Positions 7,935-17,717 of a stretch of 64,000 nucleotides of DNA are shown in pieces (position 1 is the first letter of the stretch; the number at the start of each line of letters is the position of its first letter). The notes beneath the pieces were generated by a model, which saw only the letters and a list, made by a program, of their open reading frames with translations, was not told the origin of the DNA and ran no database searches. The stretch comes from Fusobacterium naviforme. GTDB lineage: Bacteria > Bacillota > Clostridia > Lachnospirales > Lachnospiraceae. The translations under genes and the position numbers were made by a program. The stretch spans positions 725,483 through 789,482 of the forward strand of contig PYGH01000001.1 in the NCBI GenBank assembly GCA_003014445.1. Direction: 5' to 3'.

Positions 7935-10250
7935 ATGAGAGAAAATCATAGCTTTCCCACTGTTGCGCTGCGCGCCAGAGTCGTGCTGCCCGGTGAGACG
8001 ACACACTTTGATATCAGCAGAAAAAAATCCATGGCTGCAATAGAAGCAGCGATGCAGAAAGGCGAGAAGCTCTTTCTCATTGCTCAGAGAGACCCGGATG
8101 CGCTGGATCCGGATGCGGAGGGGTTGTTTCAGTACGGCACGCTCTGCGAGATACGACAGCTTGCCAGACTGCCGCAGGACATGGGGCGCGTTGTAGTGGA
8201 GGGTACACTGCGCTGCCGCATGGAGGAGCTTCTGCCGGGACAGGAGTTTTTATCTGCGCGCGTCGCAGAGGAGCCGAGACGGGCTGCACAGCCGGAGGAT
8301 CCCGCAACAGAGGCGATGCTGCGTATCATTCGAGGCAAGCTGAAGGAATATGCTGCGGGTCACAGAGCCTTTGCCGAGAAGCTGCTCGGTGATATGCTGG
8401 CTGTGGATGAGCTGGAGCTTCTGATCACGCGAACCGCGGCGGAGCTTCCCTGGAATTGGAGAACTGCACAGCGCTTCCTGGAGTGCTCCGATACGGAGAC
8501 ACTGTACGGCGAGCTCGCGGGAGAACTCACGCGGGAAGTGGCGGTGAATGAGATACGGCATGCGTTTCAGGAGAAGCTTAAGGAAAATATTGATAAAAAT
8601 CAGAAGGACTACGTGCTGCGGGAGCAGCTGAAGCTTCTGCATGAGGAGCTGGGGGATGACAGCTTCCTCTCTGAGTCGGAGGAATATGAGGCGCGGCTTG
8701 AGAAGCTCTTTGCCTCCGATGAGGTGAAGACAAAGCTTAAGAAGGAGCTGTTCCGCATGAAGAGCATGCAGAGCGGAAGTCCGGAGGCAAATGTGCTCCG
8801 AAACTATCTGGACACATTGCTGGAGCTTCCGTGGAACCGCTGCTCAAAGGATTCGGAGGATCTGGTTGAAGCAGAGCGCATTCTGAACAGAGATCACTAT
8901 GGTCTCAAGAAGGTAAAGGAGCGCATTCTGGAATATCTTGCAGTCCGGATGCTGAACCCCGAGGGACATGGCCCCATTTTATGCCTTGTGGGCCCACCCG
9001 GAACCGGAAAGACTTCGATTGCGCGGAGTGTCGCGGAGGCGCTGAACCGGCGCTATGTGCGTATCAGCCTCGGAGGCGTGCGGGATGAGGCTGAGATACG
9101 CGGGCACAGAAAGACCTATGTGGGAGCGATGCCGGGGCGCATTGTGGATGGTCTCCGGCAGGCGGGGACGGCCAATCCGCTGATGCTGCTGGACGAGGTG
9201 GACAAGCTCTCCCCGGAGCATCACGGAGCAACGGCATCGGCGCTCCTGGAGGTACTGGACAGCGAGCAGAATATGCATTTCAGAGACCACTATGTGGAGC
9301 TCCCGGTGGATCTGTCCGGCGTGCTCTTCATTGCGACAGCAAACAGCACGGAGACGATTCCAGGACCGCTGCTGGACCGCATGGAGCTGATAGAGATCAG
9401 CTCGTACACAGAGAACGAGAAGCTGCATATCGCGAAGGATTATCTCGTGGAGAAGCAGAAGAGGCTGAACGGCATACGGCCGGATCAGCTGGAGATTACG
9501 GAATCTGCGCTGAAAAAACTGATTCACAGCTACACCAGAGAGGCGGGAGTCCGCGGAGCGGAGCGCCGCATCGGGGAGCTCTGCAGAAAGAGCGCGCTGA
9601 AGCTCATGCGCGGACATAAGGGGAGGATACGCATCACAGAGCGTCAGCTCCCGGTGTATCTCGGCAGAGCGCGCGTCCGGCCGGAGGATGAGCGGCATCC
9701 GGATGCAGTCGGCATTGTCAGGGGACTTGCATGGACGCGGGTCGGAGGCGATACCCTGGAGATCGAAGTGAATATCATGCCCGGAAAGGGAGGTCTGAAG
9801 CTCACAGGACAGATGGGCAGCGTGATGCGTGAGTCGGCGCAGACCGCGCTGAGCTGCGTGCGCAGCCTCTCCGCGGATTGGAGAGTCGCTGAGGATTTTT
9901 ATGAGAAGCATGAGATTCATCTCCATATCCCGGAGGGAGCTGTGCCGAAGGACGGGCCCAGTGCAGGTGTCACTATGGCGACTGCGCTGCTCTCTGCGGT
10001 GACGGAAATACCGGTGAGCGGAGCAGTTGCGATGACGGGAGAGATCACCTTGCGCGGCAGGATACTTCCAGTGGGCGGGCTGAAGGAGAAAATACTGGCC
10101 GCAAAGGCAGCACACATGGAAAAGGTGCTTGTGCCGGAGGCAAATCGCGCAGATATCGCAGAGCTCGACCGGGAGATCACCGGCGGGCTTAAAATTGTTT
10201 ATATTCGGGAGCTTCCGGAGGCTCTGCGGGAGGCCTTTCGGGAACTTTGA
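7935..10250 (+). CDS. lon: Lon, ATP-dependent serine protease
   Basis: The 771-aa product has the LonA layout. A substrate-binding N-domain comes first, then a coiled helical region and a AAA+ module with Walker A GPPGTGKT (353-360). The protease domain carries the Ser/Lys dyad, Ser676 in PKDGPSAG and Lys719 in GGLKEK. I placed the start at ATG 7935, after a TTGGAG site. The frame is open back to a GTG at 7878, but that start lies on the clpX terminator hairpin. Lon degrades misfolded and regulatory proteins. Length is typical. Confidence 0.96.
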   Translation: MRENHSFPTVALRARVVLPGETTHFDISRKKSMAAIEAAMQKGEKLFLIAQRDPDALDPDAEGLFQYGTLCEIRQLARLPQDMGRVVVEGTLRCRMEELLPGQEFLSARVAEEPRRAAQPEDPATEAMLRIIRGKLKEYAAGHRAFAEKLLGDMLAVDELELLITRTAAELPWNWRTAQRFLECSDTETLYGELAGELTREVAVNEIRHAFQEKLKENIDKNQKDYVLREQLKLLHEELGDDSFLSESEEYEARLEKLFASDEVKTKLKKELFRMKSMQSGSPEANVLRNYLDTLLELPWNRCSKDSEDLVEAERILNRDHYGLKKVKERILEYLAVRMLNPEGHGPILCLVGPPGTGKTSIARSVAEALNRRYVRISLGGVRDEAEIRGHRKTYVGAMPGRIVDGLRQAGTANPLMLLDEVDKLSPEHHGATASALLEVLDSEQNMHFRDHYVELPVDLSGVLFIATANSTETIPGPLLDRMELIEISSYTENEKLHIAKDYLVEKQKRLNGIRPDQLEITESALKKLIHSYTREAGVRGAERRIGELCRKSALKLMRGHKGRIRITERQLPVYLGRARVRPEDERHPDAVGIVRGLAWTRVGGDTLEIEVNIMPGKGGLKLTGQMGSVMRESAQTALSCVRSLSADWRVAEDFYEKHEIHLHIPEGAVPKDGPSAGVTMATALLSAVTEIPVSGAVAMTGEITLRGRILPVGGLKEKILAAKAAHMEKVLVPEANRADIAELDREITGGLKIVYIRELPEALREAFREL

Positions 10251-10306
10251 TGCACGGAAGCTGCGCAGCAGAGCTGTGCACGAGAGAAAGATGAGGTGAG
10301 GCAGAG

Positions 10307-11095
10307 GTGAGGGAGAAGAGAGTGCAGCGCGGGGAAGAGGTTCGAAACAGCAAAAAAACGGCAGACGGGGCAGCGCCCGCAAGGAGGGTGGACGGCGCCT
10401 TTGGTGTAAAGCGCAGGAAGGAGACAAAACCTGTCCCGCAGAAAAAGAGCGGGATACAGGTGCCGCCTGCGAAACCAACCCCCCTGTTCCGGGAAGACGG
10501 CTCCCTGCATATTCAGGAATCTGTGCTGGAATTTGTCTGTGGTGTGAAGAGCGCGCTTCCGGAGAGCGGAAAGCCGGAATTTGCCTTCGCCGGGAAATCC
10601 AATGTCGGAAAGTCCAGTCTTCTGAATGCCCTGGTGAATCGCAAGGCCCTCGCGCGAACCTCGGCACAGCCGGGAAAGACGCAGACCATCAATTTCTATC
10701 GCGTGAACGGTCTGGTCTACTTTGTGGATCTTCCGGGCTACGGCTACGCAAATGCGAGTGAGGAGGCAAAGGCTGCCTGGGGCAGGATGATAGAGCGCTA
10801 TCTGCATCAGTCTCCGCAGCTCTGTGCAGTGTTCCTGCTGGTGGATATACGGCATGAGCCATCGGCGAACGACTGTCTCATGTATGACTGGATCGTGGAA
10901 CAGGGGCTGAAGCCTTTGATTGTCGCAACAAAGGCGGATAAGATCAAGAGGAGCCAGCTGAAGGCCCGCGAGAAGCTGATTCGTGAAAAGCTTGGCTGCG
11001 CGGAGGGAGTTCCGCTGATACCCTTTTCCTCTGAGACGAAGCAGGGGAGAGAGGAGCTGTTTCATCTTGTGGATGCGCTGCTCAGGGAGTGCTGA
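10307..11095 (+). CDS. engB: EngB/YsxC ribosome-biogenesis GTPase with basic N-terminal extension
   Basis: Residues 65-262 are a complete EngB GTPase: G1 AGKSNVGKSS, G3 DLPGYGYA, G4 TKADK and a G5-like PFSSET. EngB is an essential factor for 50S subunit assembly. The first 60 or so residues are rich in Lys, Arg and Pro and are not part of the usual ~200-aa protein. The GTG start at 10307 has a GAGGTGAGG site 7 bases upstream, but other GTG codons lie within the extension, so the true N-terminus is uncertain. The gene is 56 bases downstream of lon, probably cotranscribed, which is the common lon-engB order. Confidence 0.93.
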   Translation: MREKRVQRGEEVRNSKKTADGAAPARRVDGAFGVKRRKETKPVPQKKSGIQVPPAKPTPLFREDGSLHIQESVLEFVCGVKSALPESGKPEFAFAGKSNVGKSSLLNALVNRKALARTSAQPGKTQTINFYRVNGLVYFVDLPGYGYANASEEAKAAWGRMIERYLHQSPQLCAVFLLVDIRHEPSANDCLMYDWIVEQGLKPLIVATKADKIKRSQLKAREKLIREKLGCAEGVPLIPFSSETKQGREELFHLVDALLREC

Positions 11096-11170
11096 AGGGG
11101 CAGCTTTTTGCCCGCGTTCGAAATCGTGTGGCAGTTGCATCCGGTCTGAGGCGTATTTCCTAGCAGGAAG

Positions 11171-11210
11171 ACAGAGCCGGAACAGCTGTCACAGGCTGTT
11201 CCGGCTCTGT
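11171..11210. terminator. Terminator shared by engB and the DUF4364 gene
   Basis: A perfect 16-bp stem (11171-11186 with 11195-11210) with an 8-base loop lies between the convergent genes, 10 bases from the end of the minus-strand gene. Confidence 0.8.
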
Positions 11211-11220
11211 TCGGTCAGCA

Positions 11221-11745
11221 TTATCCGCCTCCGAGCAGAGCTCGCAGGATAAATGCGTAAATCTCCTGACTGCTCTCCCGCCAGCGGCTGCACATGAGCT
11301 CAGCCTGCTTTTCATCGGGGGCTGTAATGTCAATCGAGAGAATGGAGCTGCGGCCCTCGTTGATATCACAGCGCACATGGTAGTCAAGATTTTCGGATTT
11401 CCAGTAGTCGGCAGTGATATCTACCTCGCTGCGGATGCGAAAGCGATTCTCCTTCAGAAAATCGTCCATATCCGCGAGTATCTCGGGCGAGATTTTCCTG
11501 CCGAAGAAGCGGTAGGTCTGTTCGCCCTCGGCGGTGATGGAGTAGCGGCTGGAATTTCGCACACGGTGGACGCGAATCAGTTCCGCATCGTTCAGCTCTG
11601 CGAGAGCCTGCTTTAATGTAAAATAGGTCGTATATTCGCGGGACAGAAAAAACTCAGAGATGCGGTCCTCTGTCAGCGGAAAATTCACCTGATTCAGAAG
11701 ATACAGAATCATCAGTTTATACAGTGTCATAGGCTCGGACAACAT
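11221..11745 (-). CDS. DUF4364-type winged-helix protein
   Basis: The 174-aa product starts MLSEPMTLYKLMILYLL and reads as a winged-helix DNA-binding protein (VNFPLTEDRISEFFL, YFTLKQALAELNDAELI, SSRYSITAEG) followed by an alpha/beta domain. This matches the DUF4364 family of Firmicutes putative regulators. The start at 11745 is set by GGAGGTGA just upstream; the frame is open further to 11820. Target genes are unknown. It is divergent from the DUF5717-like gene, which it could regulate, but no operator was identified. Confidence 0.75.
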   Translation of the reverse strand: MLSEPMTLYKLMILYLLNQVNFPLTEDRISEFFLSREYTTYFTLKQALAELNDAELIRVHRVRNSSRYSITAEGEQTYRFFGRKISPEILADMDDFLKENRFRIRSEVDITADYWKSENLDYHVRCDINEGRSSILSIDITAPDEKQAELMCSRWRESSQEIYAFILRALLGGG

Positions 11746-11897
11746 GGCGTCACCTCCATTGAAGCATAGTATACCAAGCTTTTCATTCAAGGGGAAGTGT
11801 GATAAAATCTTTAAGCACAAAGCAGTGTGAGGGTATGATTCCCGGCACTGTGAGCTGGCTTTGTTTTTGGCTTTGGCGAGAAAGAGCAGAGGATAGA

Positions 11898-14800
11898 ATG
11901 AGAGAGAGGATCAACCGCCTGGCGAGGGGAATCCTGAATCCGGAGAGGCCCGAACTTGTCGTGATACCGGAGCGCCTTGAGCTGCCGGTGCGGCGGGGGG
12001 AGCTGCTTCGCACGGAGCTCAGTGTGAACAGCGCAAACGGCATTTACCTGAAGGGACTGATCTATTCGGACCATATCTGTGTCCGGGTGCTCAGGCCCTC
12101 TTTTGGCAACCGGAAAAACCAGTTGCTTGTGGAGGTGGATGCGAGAAAGCTGCAGGCGGGAGAGGAGATCCGCGGAAACCTGAAGCTAGTGACAGACGGC
12201 GGGGAGCGAACAGTCCCCTTTCTTTTTCATGTGACAGACGGCACTGCGGGTAATATTCTTGAGAAGCTGGACAGTCTTGAGAGCTTTGCAGAAGTTGCCC
12301 GGCTGGAGCCGGAGGCGGCACTCAGAATTTTTGAGTACAGGGAATTCCCGACCGCTGCCTTTATGCGGGATCTGAAGCTGAGGGCGCTCTATGAGGCGTT
12401 TCGAAGAGGACCGGACCGCGCCTCTGCACTGGAGGAATTTCTTGTTGCGGCAGGGGCCAAGAAGCGCGCGCTGGTGCGCGCGGAGACCGAAAACGGGGCG
12501 GAAGGAGCTATCACGCTTTTGCAGCTGAGAGAGGGATATTTTCGCCTCACAGCAACAGCAGAGGGTAGCTTTATCCGTCTTCCGAAGCGCTACATTACCA
12601 TCTCGGATTTTACAGACGGTGTGTATGAATATGAGTTTGAACTGATCTCAAAGGCCCTGCATGAGGGAAAAAATGAGGGGCGTATCCGCTTCAGCTCTGA
12701 GGCCATGGAGTTTTCTGTGCCGGTGACAGTATTCCGGGAGAGACTCTCCGGAGAGGCCAAGGAGCGGGCTGAGCGGGAGAGAGAAAAGGAACGCTTTGCG
12801 CATTACCTCTATCTCCGGCTGCACTATGCTGTGTCTGGAGACAGCGCGGAGGAGCTGCTGGATGAGATGGAGACGGCGCTTGCAGAGAGGCATGCGGTCT
12901 CTCTGCGCACAGAGGCAGAGGAGGGGGCGGAATCCGGGTCAACCATAAAAGAAGTGCCGCCTGCGGCATGGAATGCCGCAATGCGCTGCCTGCTGCGTGC
13001 GGAGCTCGCCTTCAGGCGAGGCGAGACAGAGCGCTGCACTGCGCTGATACTTGAGGCGGAGGAGAAAAGAAAGAAAGCGGTGCGCACAGGCGTGCTGCTT
13101 CCGGGAGAGCGGGGAGACGGCTTCCTTTTCCGCTATCTCGCAGAAGCACTTCGCGCACTGATAAGAGGCGGGGAGCAGGTTCACATCACAGCGGAGCGCG
13201 TGCTCTCAGCTCTCAGCAGAGAGGGACATGTGGAACTGCTGCCCGTGTATCTTCTGCTCAGCCCCGAGTCACGGGATATGGGAGAGGAGTATTATACGCT
13301 GCTTCTTGGGCTTTACAGAAGGGGAGACAGAAGCCCCTTCCTGTTTGCAGAGCTTGCGGGGCTGTATGAAAAAAGTCCGGAGCGCATTCGGGAGCTTGGA
13401 CGAATGGAGCTCGCGGTGCTGCGCTTTGGGCTCTCGCATAAGCTTCCCGGTGCTGCGGCAGCGGCAGCTTACACGGCAGCAGCAGCCTCGGTGAAGAGCT
13501 TTACAGCTCTGCACTTTCCCCTGCTCTCTGCGCTGTATGAGCGCTATCCATCGGCGGAACTGCTGACTGCAATCTGCAAAAGTCTGATCCGCAGTGACCG
13601 GAGGGACGCGGAGGCTCACAGCTGGTATATGCGTGGCCTTGAGCAGAAAATACGCCTGACAGGACTCAACGAATATCTGGTTTCCAGCATGCAGAACCAC
13701 ACAGAGCGTGCGCTGCCGCATGAGATCCTTCTCTATTTTGTCTATGATAACCGTCTGGATGAGAGGAGCCGTGAAAAGCTCTATGCAAATCTTGCTCATT
13801 TCCGTAAGCAGGAGAGAGAGCTCTGGGAGGAATATCGGAAGCAGATAGAGGATTTTGCGCTGGGAAAGCTGCTGACAGGCAGTGTGAATAGCCGTCTTGC
13901 AGAGCTGTATCGCGCGGTTCTGCGGGATGATATATTGGATCAGCGGCTGGCAGCTGTGCTGCCGGGGATACTGAACACAAGAAGGATCACCGCGAAATCT
14001 GACTGGATACGCTCTGTGGTCGTGGTTTACCCGGAGCTCCAGAAGGTGGAGCGCGTGCGGCTGGAGAAAGGAAGCGCCTATGTGCCGGTATACTCAGACC
14101 AGGCGGTCTTCCTGTTTGAGGATGCCTATGAGAACCGCTTTGCCGCATCACTCGGAAGAGCGGAGGCGGTGTGTTCCATACCGGGGCTTAAGGAGCGCTG
14201 CGCCCGGCTGGATCCCGAGGGGAGACCTGCTATGCTCGCGGCACTGCGCAGCAGCGTCGCGGAGAGTGCATCGGGACGGCTGAGCCCGGAGTCACTGAGA
14301 ACGGTGCGCCTTGCGCTGGATGAGCGGATGCTCTCGGAGGGTTACAAAAGCTTTCTGCGCGGTATCTTGGTGCGGAACGGGCGCGAATGTGTGGACTATC
14401 TGCTCTCTGCGGACAAGTCGCTCTTTGACAGTGCGGAACGGACAGAGATATTTCGCGTGCTGCTGGATGCCGGACACTGGATGGAGGCGTGGGAGCTCAT
14501 TCAGGAATTCCGGATGCAGGAGCTTCCTGGAGATGCGCTCGGAAAGCTCTGCTCGCAGGTGATATTGGAGCGGATGTTTCCCGAGGACGGAATGCTGCTC
14601 ATGCTCTCTGCCCGCGCATTTCACGCAGGAACGGCCGATTCGGTGATTCTCGACTATCTCTGCGAGTTTTATAACGGACTTACGGCGGAGATGAGCTGTC
14701 TCCTTGATGCGGCGGCAGAGGCGCAGGTGGAGACCTATGATCTGGAGGAGCGGCTTCTCGCACAGATGCTTTTTACCGGAGAGACCGGGCAGCTTGACCG

Positions 14801-15536
14801 GGTGTTTTTGCGCTTCCGGGATGGGAAGAAAACGACGGAGCTTATGGTGCGCGCCTATATGACGGAGCGCGCGGCGTGCTATTTTCTGAAGGATGAAGAG
14901 CCGGGAGACTGGGTCTTTCAGTATCTTGAGCTCCTGATGCGTGAGGCTCAGGCAGCGGCACAGGTACCGCTCATCTACCGCCTTGCGCTGACGAGGCATT
15001 ATGCAGAGGCCGAAGCTCTCTCTGAGGAGCAGGAGGGGCTTGCAGAAGAAATTCTGCCGGGGCTTCTTGACGAGGGACTCTACTTCTCTTATTATAAAAA
15101 TTTGGCGCGCTTTATCCCTGTTCCCGAGGAGATCCTGGACAGGGAATGCGTGGAGTTTCGGGGCAGTACGGGCTGCAGCTATGAGATACGGATGCGCATC
15201 CTTCCGGACGAGACGGAATTTCATCTGGAGGAGCTGCCCTGTATGTATATGGATCGCTTTGTGAAGCGGGCCGTGCTCTTTGATGGAGAGCGCTGGGAGT
15301 ATGAGATAAGAAAGACAGGAGATTCAGAGGAGATACCGGAGATCTCCGGCGCGATTGTGCGGGATACGGAAGAGAAAGAGCTTCAGAAAGAGACAGCGGG
15401 GGCAGGAAGCCGATACGACTGCCTGAATGCGATGGTGCGGCATCTTGGCAGGAAGGACGAGTCTGCACTGCGGGCAGAGATGACGGCCTTTGCTGCGGGA
15501 GAGGATCTCGCGGCAGAGCTCTTTCAGCTTGAATAG
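11898..15536 (+). CDS. Giant DUF5717-like protein, function unknown
   Basis: This 1212-aa protein has no signal peptide or membrane helix. The first ~110 residues and several later stretches look like beta-sandwich modules (GELLRTELSVNSANG; LLVEVDARKLQAGEEIRG). The middle and C-terminal parts are mostly helical and resemble tandem helical repeats. From overall layout and context I place it in the DUF5717 family of Lachnospiraceae. The start at 11898 follows an AGAGGATA site; an upstream ATG at 11799 overlaps the region upstream of the DUF4364 gene and lacks a good site. It is followed after 51 bases by an Hsp70/actin-fold gene and then a TPR-like gene, suggesting one multi-protein assembly. 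Function is not known. Confidence 0.7.
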   Translation: MRERINRLARGILNPERPELVVIPERLELPVRRGELLRTELSVNSANGIYLKGLIYSDHICVRVLRPSFGNRKNQLLVEVDARKLQAGEEIRGNLKLVTDGGERTVPFLFHVTDGTAGNILEKLDSLESFAEVARLEPEAALRIFEYREFPTAAFMRDLKLRALYEAFRRGPDRASALEEFLVAAGAKKRALVRAETENGAEGAITLLQLREGYFRLTATAEGSFIRLPKRYITISDFTDGVYEYEFELISKALHEGKNEGRIRFSSEAMEFSVPVTVFRERLSGEAKERAEREREKERFAHYLYLRLHYAVSGDSAEELLDEMETALAERHAVSLRTEAEEGAESGSTIKEVPPAAWNAAMRCLLRAELAFRRGETERCTALILEAEEKRKKAVRTGVLLPGERGDGFLFRYLAEALRALIRGGEQVHITAERVLSALSREGHVELLPVYLLLSPESRDMGEEYYTLLLGLYRRGDRSPFLFAELAGLYEKSPERIRELGRMELAVLRFGLSHKLPGAAAAAAYTAAAASVKSFTALHFPLLSALYERYPSAELLTAICKSLIRSDRRDAEAHSWYMRGLEQKIRLTGLNEYLVSSMQNHTERALPHEILLYFVYDNRLDERSREKLYANLAHFRKQERELWEEYRKQIEDFALGKLLTGSVNSRLAELYRAVLRDDILDQRLAAVLPGILNTRRITAKSDWIRSVVVVYPELQKVERVRLEKGSAYVPVYSDQAVFLFEDAYENRFAASLGRAEAVCSIPGLKERCARLDPEGRPAMLAALRSSVAESASGRLSPESLRTVRLALDERMLSEGYKSFLRGILVRNGRECVDYLLSADKSLFDSAERTEIFRVLLDAGHWMEAWELIQEFRMQELPGDALGKLCSQVILERMFPEDGMLLMLSARAFHAGTADSVILDYLCEFYNGLTAEMSCLLDAAAEAQVETYDLEERLLAQMLFTGETGQLDRVFLRFRDGKKTTELMVRAYMTERAACYFLKDEEPGDWVFQYLELLMREAQAAAQVPLIYRLALTRHYAEAEALSEEQEGLAEEILPGLLDEGLYFSYYKNLARFIPVPEEILDRECVEFRGSTGCSYEIRMRILPDETEFHLEELPCMYMDRFVKRAVLFDGERWEYEIRKTGDSEEIPEISGAIVRDTEEKELQKETAGAGSRYDCLNAMVRHLGRKDESALRAEMTAFAAGEDLAAELFQLE

Positions 15537-15587
15537 GCGTTGGGATCGATGCTGCCGGAAGGGGCGGATGCAGAAAGGAGGGGATGT

Positions 15588-16898
15588 ATGAAAGTGAGAA
15601 TACTTGGAATTGATCTCACAGACAATGAAGTTGGCATAGCACTGTCTGACAGCGATCGCTGCTTTCATCTCCCGACCGCCATCTGCAGAGATAAGAAGCA
15701 TGACCTCTGGTACATCGGGGAAGAGGCCTATGAGAAGGCGCTCGCAGGCAAAGGAATCCTGACGGATAAGCTGCTGGCGCTCAGCATGAAGCAGGGAACT
15801 GCCACAATACGGGGCGTGCGCTATGAGGCGCTGGAGCTCCTGTGCCGCTTCCTCTCCCTGGTGCGGGAGTTCAGTCTGGCATCATCCGGGGAGGCGGAGT
15901 CCGTGGCGGAGTGTGAGCCGGGGACTGCAGCGGGAGGTGTTCCGGAGGCCATAACCAGGCAGAGCACAGCGGGCAGCCTGGACGGAGCTGTGATCGTGCT
16001 CCCGGATTATGACCGGACTCTCTCCGAACAGCTCCTGAAAGCCCTGGCAGATTATGGCTTTCCGCGGGACAGAACCTTTTGTGTGAGCCGCTCCGAGAGC
16101 TTTCTTTATTACGTGATGAGTCAGCCGCGGGAGCTCAGAACGGGAGAGGTGGGGCTTTTTGACCTCTCGGATCAGGCGCTCAGCTTTTATGAGCTTACCA
16201 TGCGCCGTGACAAAAAGACGCTCTATGTGCGCGCCGAGAAGGAGGATCTCGACGAGGCATTTACGCTGTCTGTGCTTCAATCCGCCGCCGGGGAGAAGCT
16301 GGCGGATAAGATCATGAGCAGTGCTGCGGAGCGCCTCTTGAAAAATAAAGTTTTTTCGGGAATCCTGCTCACGGGAAAGGGCTTTGAGCACTATGACTGG
16401 GCAGTGGAATTTATGCGTCAGATCTGTGGATTCCGTCGAAAGGTTTTTCTGGACTTTGATATTTTTGCGAGAGGAGCACTGGTGCGCGGAGCGGCTCTGA
16501 TCTCCGGCAGGGGGGATCCCGGCTTTGTGGCTCTGTGCAGCGGAAGAGCTGAGGCAAATGTCAGCATTTCCCTCGAGAAAAACGGACGGAGCATGGTGTT
16601 TCCGCTGATTCACGCCGGGGATCCGGTCGGGGGGGCGGCGGTGTCGCTGAGACTGCTGCCGCTTGACCGCAATGCGCTGGAGCTGCACATAGCCCCGGTC
16701 AATCTGAGAAAAGAGAAGACAGTCAGAATTCCGATGAGCTTTTTGCCGGAGCGGGAGGCGAAGACCTGCTTTGTGGATTTTCAGGCAAGTCTAAGGGATG
16801 AGCGCACCATGTGTGTGTGTCTTCGGGATGCCGGCTTTGGAGAGCTTTTCCCTGCGACTGAGGGAGCGGTAGAGGAGGAGGTGCAGCTGTGGGACTGA
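15588..16898 (+). CDS. Actin/Hsp70-fold ATPase-like protein (DUF5716-like)
   Basis: The 436-aa protein shows the landmarks of an actin-like ATPase. There is a phosphate-1 loop near the start (GIDLTDNEVGIAL), a phosphate-2-like strand (VGLFDLSDQALSFYEL) and an adenosine-type GILLTGKGF. A beta-rich C-terminal domain of about 110 residues follows, comparable in position to an Hsp70 substrate domain. AAGGAGG precedes the ATG at 15588. It sits between the DUF5717-like protein and the TPR-like protein, with the next start overlapping its stop. A DUF5716 assignment fits this neighbourhood but is from memory; the chaperone-like role is inference. Confidence 0.68.
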   Translation: MKVRILGIDLTDNEVGIALSDSDRCFHLPTAICRDKKHDLWYIGEEAYEKALAGKGILTDKLLALSMKQGTATIRGVRYEALELLCRFLSLVREFSLASSGEAESVAECEPGTAAGGVPEAITRQSTAGSLDGAVIVLPDYDRTLSEQLLKALADYGFPRDRTFCVSRSESFLYYVMSQPRELRTGEVGLFDLSDQALSFYELTMRRDKKTLYVRAEKEDLDEAFTLSVLQSAAGEKLADKIMSSAAERLLKNKVFSGILLTGKGFEHYDWAVEFMRQICGFRRKVFLDFDIFARGALVRGAALISGRGDPGFVALCSGRAEANVSISLEKNGRSMVFPLIHAGDPVGGAAVSLRLLPLDRNALELHIAPVNLRKEKTVRIPMSFLPEREAKTCFVDFQASLRDERTMCVCLRDAGFGELFPATEGAVEEEVQLWD

Positions 16899-17701
16899 TG
16901 CTCTGCGGAACTGCAAATTCTGCCTGTGCGCTCTGGCTGGAGGAGCTGGGACTTCGTATTTACACGGCGGAGGAGCTCTCGTACTGTATTTTAAAATACC
17001 CACTGCTTTTTATGGATGAGCTGTTCGGCGAAGCGCTGTTTTATTTTCTGGCCGAGGGAGCCGGGGAGACGGTGCTGGCCGCAGAGCTCAGAGAGCTGAG
17101 TGCCGCGGGGGTGGACCGGACGGTACTGCTCTCAAAGATACCGGAGGCCATTGGCTACTGCAATGCGCAGGAGGCGGCGCGATTTCGTCTTGGCCTGCAG
17201 AAGCTTAAGTCGCTTTCTCAGGCCGAGTACTGGAAGAAAAAGGGGGATTTTCTTTTTTCTCTCAGAAAATTCGGCAAGGCGGTTGCGGTTTATGAGCGCG
17301 TACTGAACGGGGAATTGAGCGGCGGTATTAGTCTCTCACTTCGAGGGAGGCTGCTCTGCGGCGAGGGCTGTGCCTACGCAAATCTTTTTCTTTCGGAGAA
17401 GGCCTATCGCTGTTTTGTGGAGGCCTATGAGCTTTTAAAGGACAGAAATATACTGAAACGGATTTATTTCCTGTCCCTCATTGAGCCGACCATCGGCGTG
17501 AGAGAGCGCTATCTCTCTGCGGTGGAGGGGGAGACGCAGCTGTCCTGGGACAGAGAGTATGAGGAGGCCAGGCAGAGAGCTGCCTCCGGAGCGGAGAGCC
17601 GGAGAGTTGCGGAGATATTTAAAGGAGATCCGGTACAGCGTGCTGCAGCTGCTGCGGAGACAGTGCGTCGCTGGAAAGAAGAATACAGAAGTATGCTGTA
17701 G
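16889..17701 (+). CDS. TPR-like helical protein of the DUF5717/5716 cluster
   Basis: The 270-aa product is helical. The central part reads as tetratricopeptide-type repeats (EYWKKKGDFLFSLRKFGKAVAVYERVL; AYANLFLSEKAYRCFVEAYELL is the next helical pair). A charged C-terminal helix region follows. The GTG at 16889 has AGGAGGT at an ideal distance (16876-16882). An ATG at 16898 overlaps the previous stop but is 15 bases from that site, so I prefer GTG. It overlaps the ATPase gene and ends 16 bases before valS. Probable scaffold or adaptor; function unknown. Confidence 0.7.
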   Translation: MGLMLCGTANSACALWLEELGLRIYTAEELSYCILKYPLLFMDELFGEALFYFLAEGAGETVLAAELRELSAAGVDRTVLLSKIPEAIGYCNAQEAARFRLGLQKLKSLSQAEYWKKKGDFLFSLRKFGKAVAVYERVLNGELSGGISLSLRGRLLCGEGCAYANLFLSEKAYRCFVEAYELLKDRNILKRIYFLSLIEPTIGVRERYLSAVEGETQLSWDREYEEARQRAASGAESRRVAEIFKGDPVQRAAAAAETVRRWKEEYRSML

Positions 17702-17717
17702 AAAGGATAAATGAACA

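Noticed and set aside
6732..8006. 424-codon minus-strand frame opposite clpX
   Set aside because: It is a mirror of the conserved clpX sequence without any motif of its own.
8979..10667. 562-codon minus-strand frame opposite lon
   Set aside because: It is antisense to the conserved AAA+/protease region of lon; the GC-rich codon pattern creates a mirror frame and no family is recognisable.
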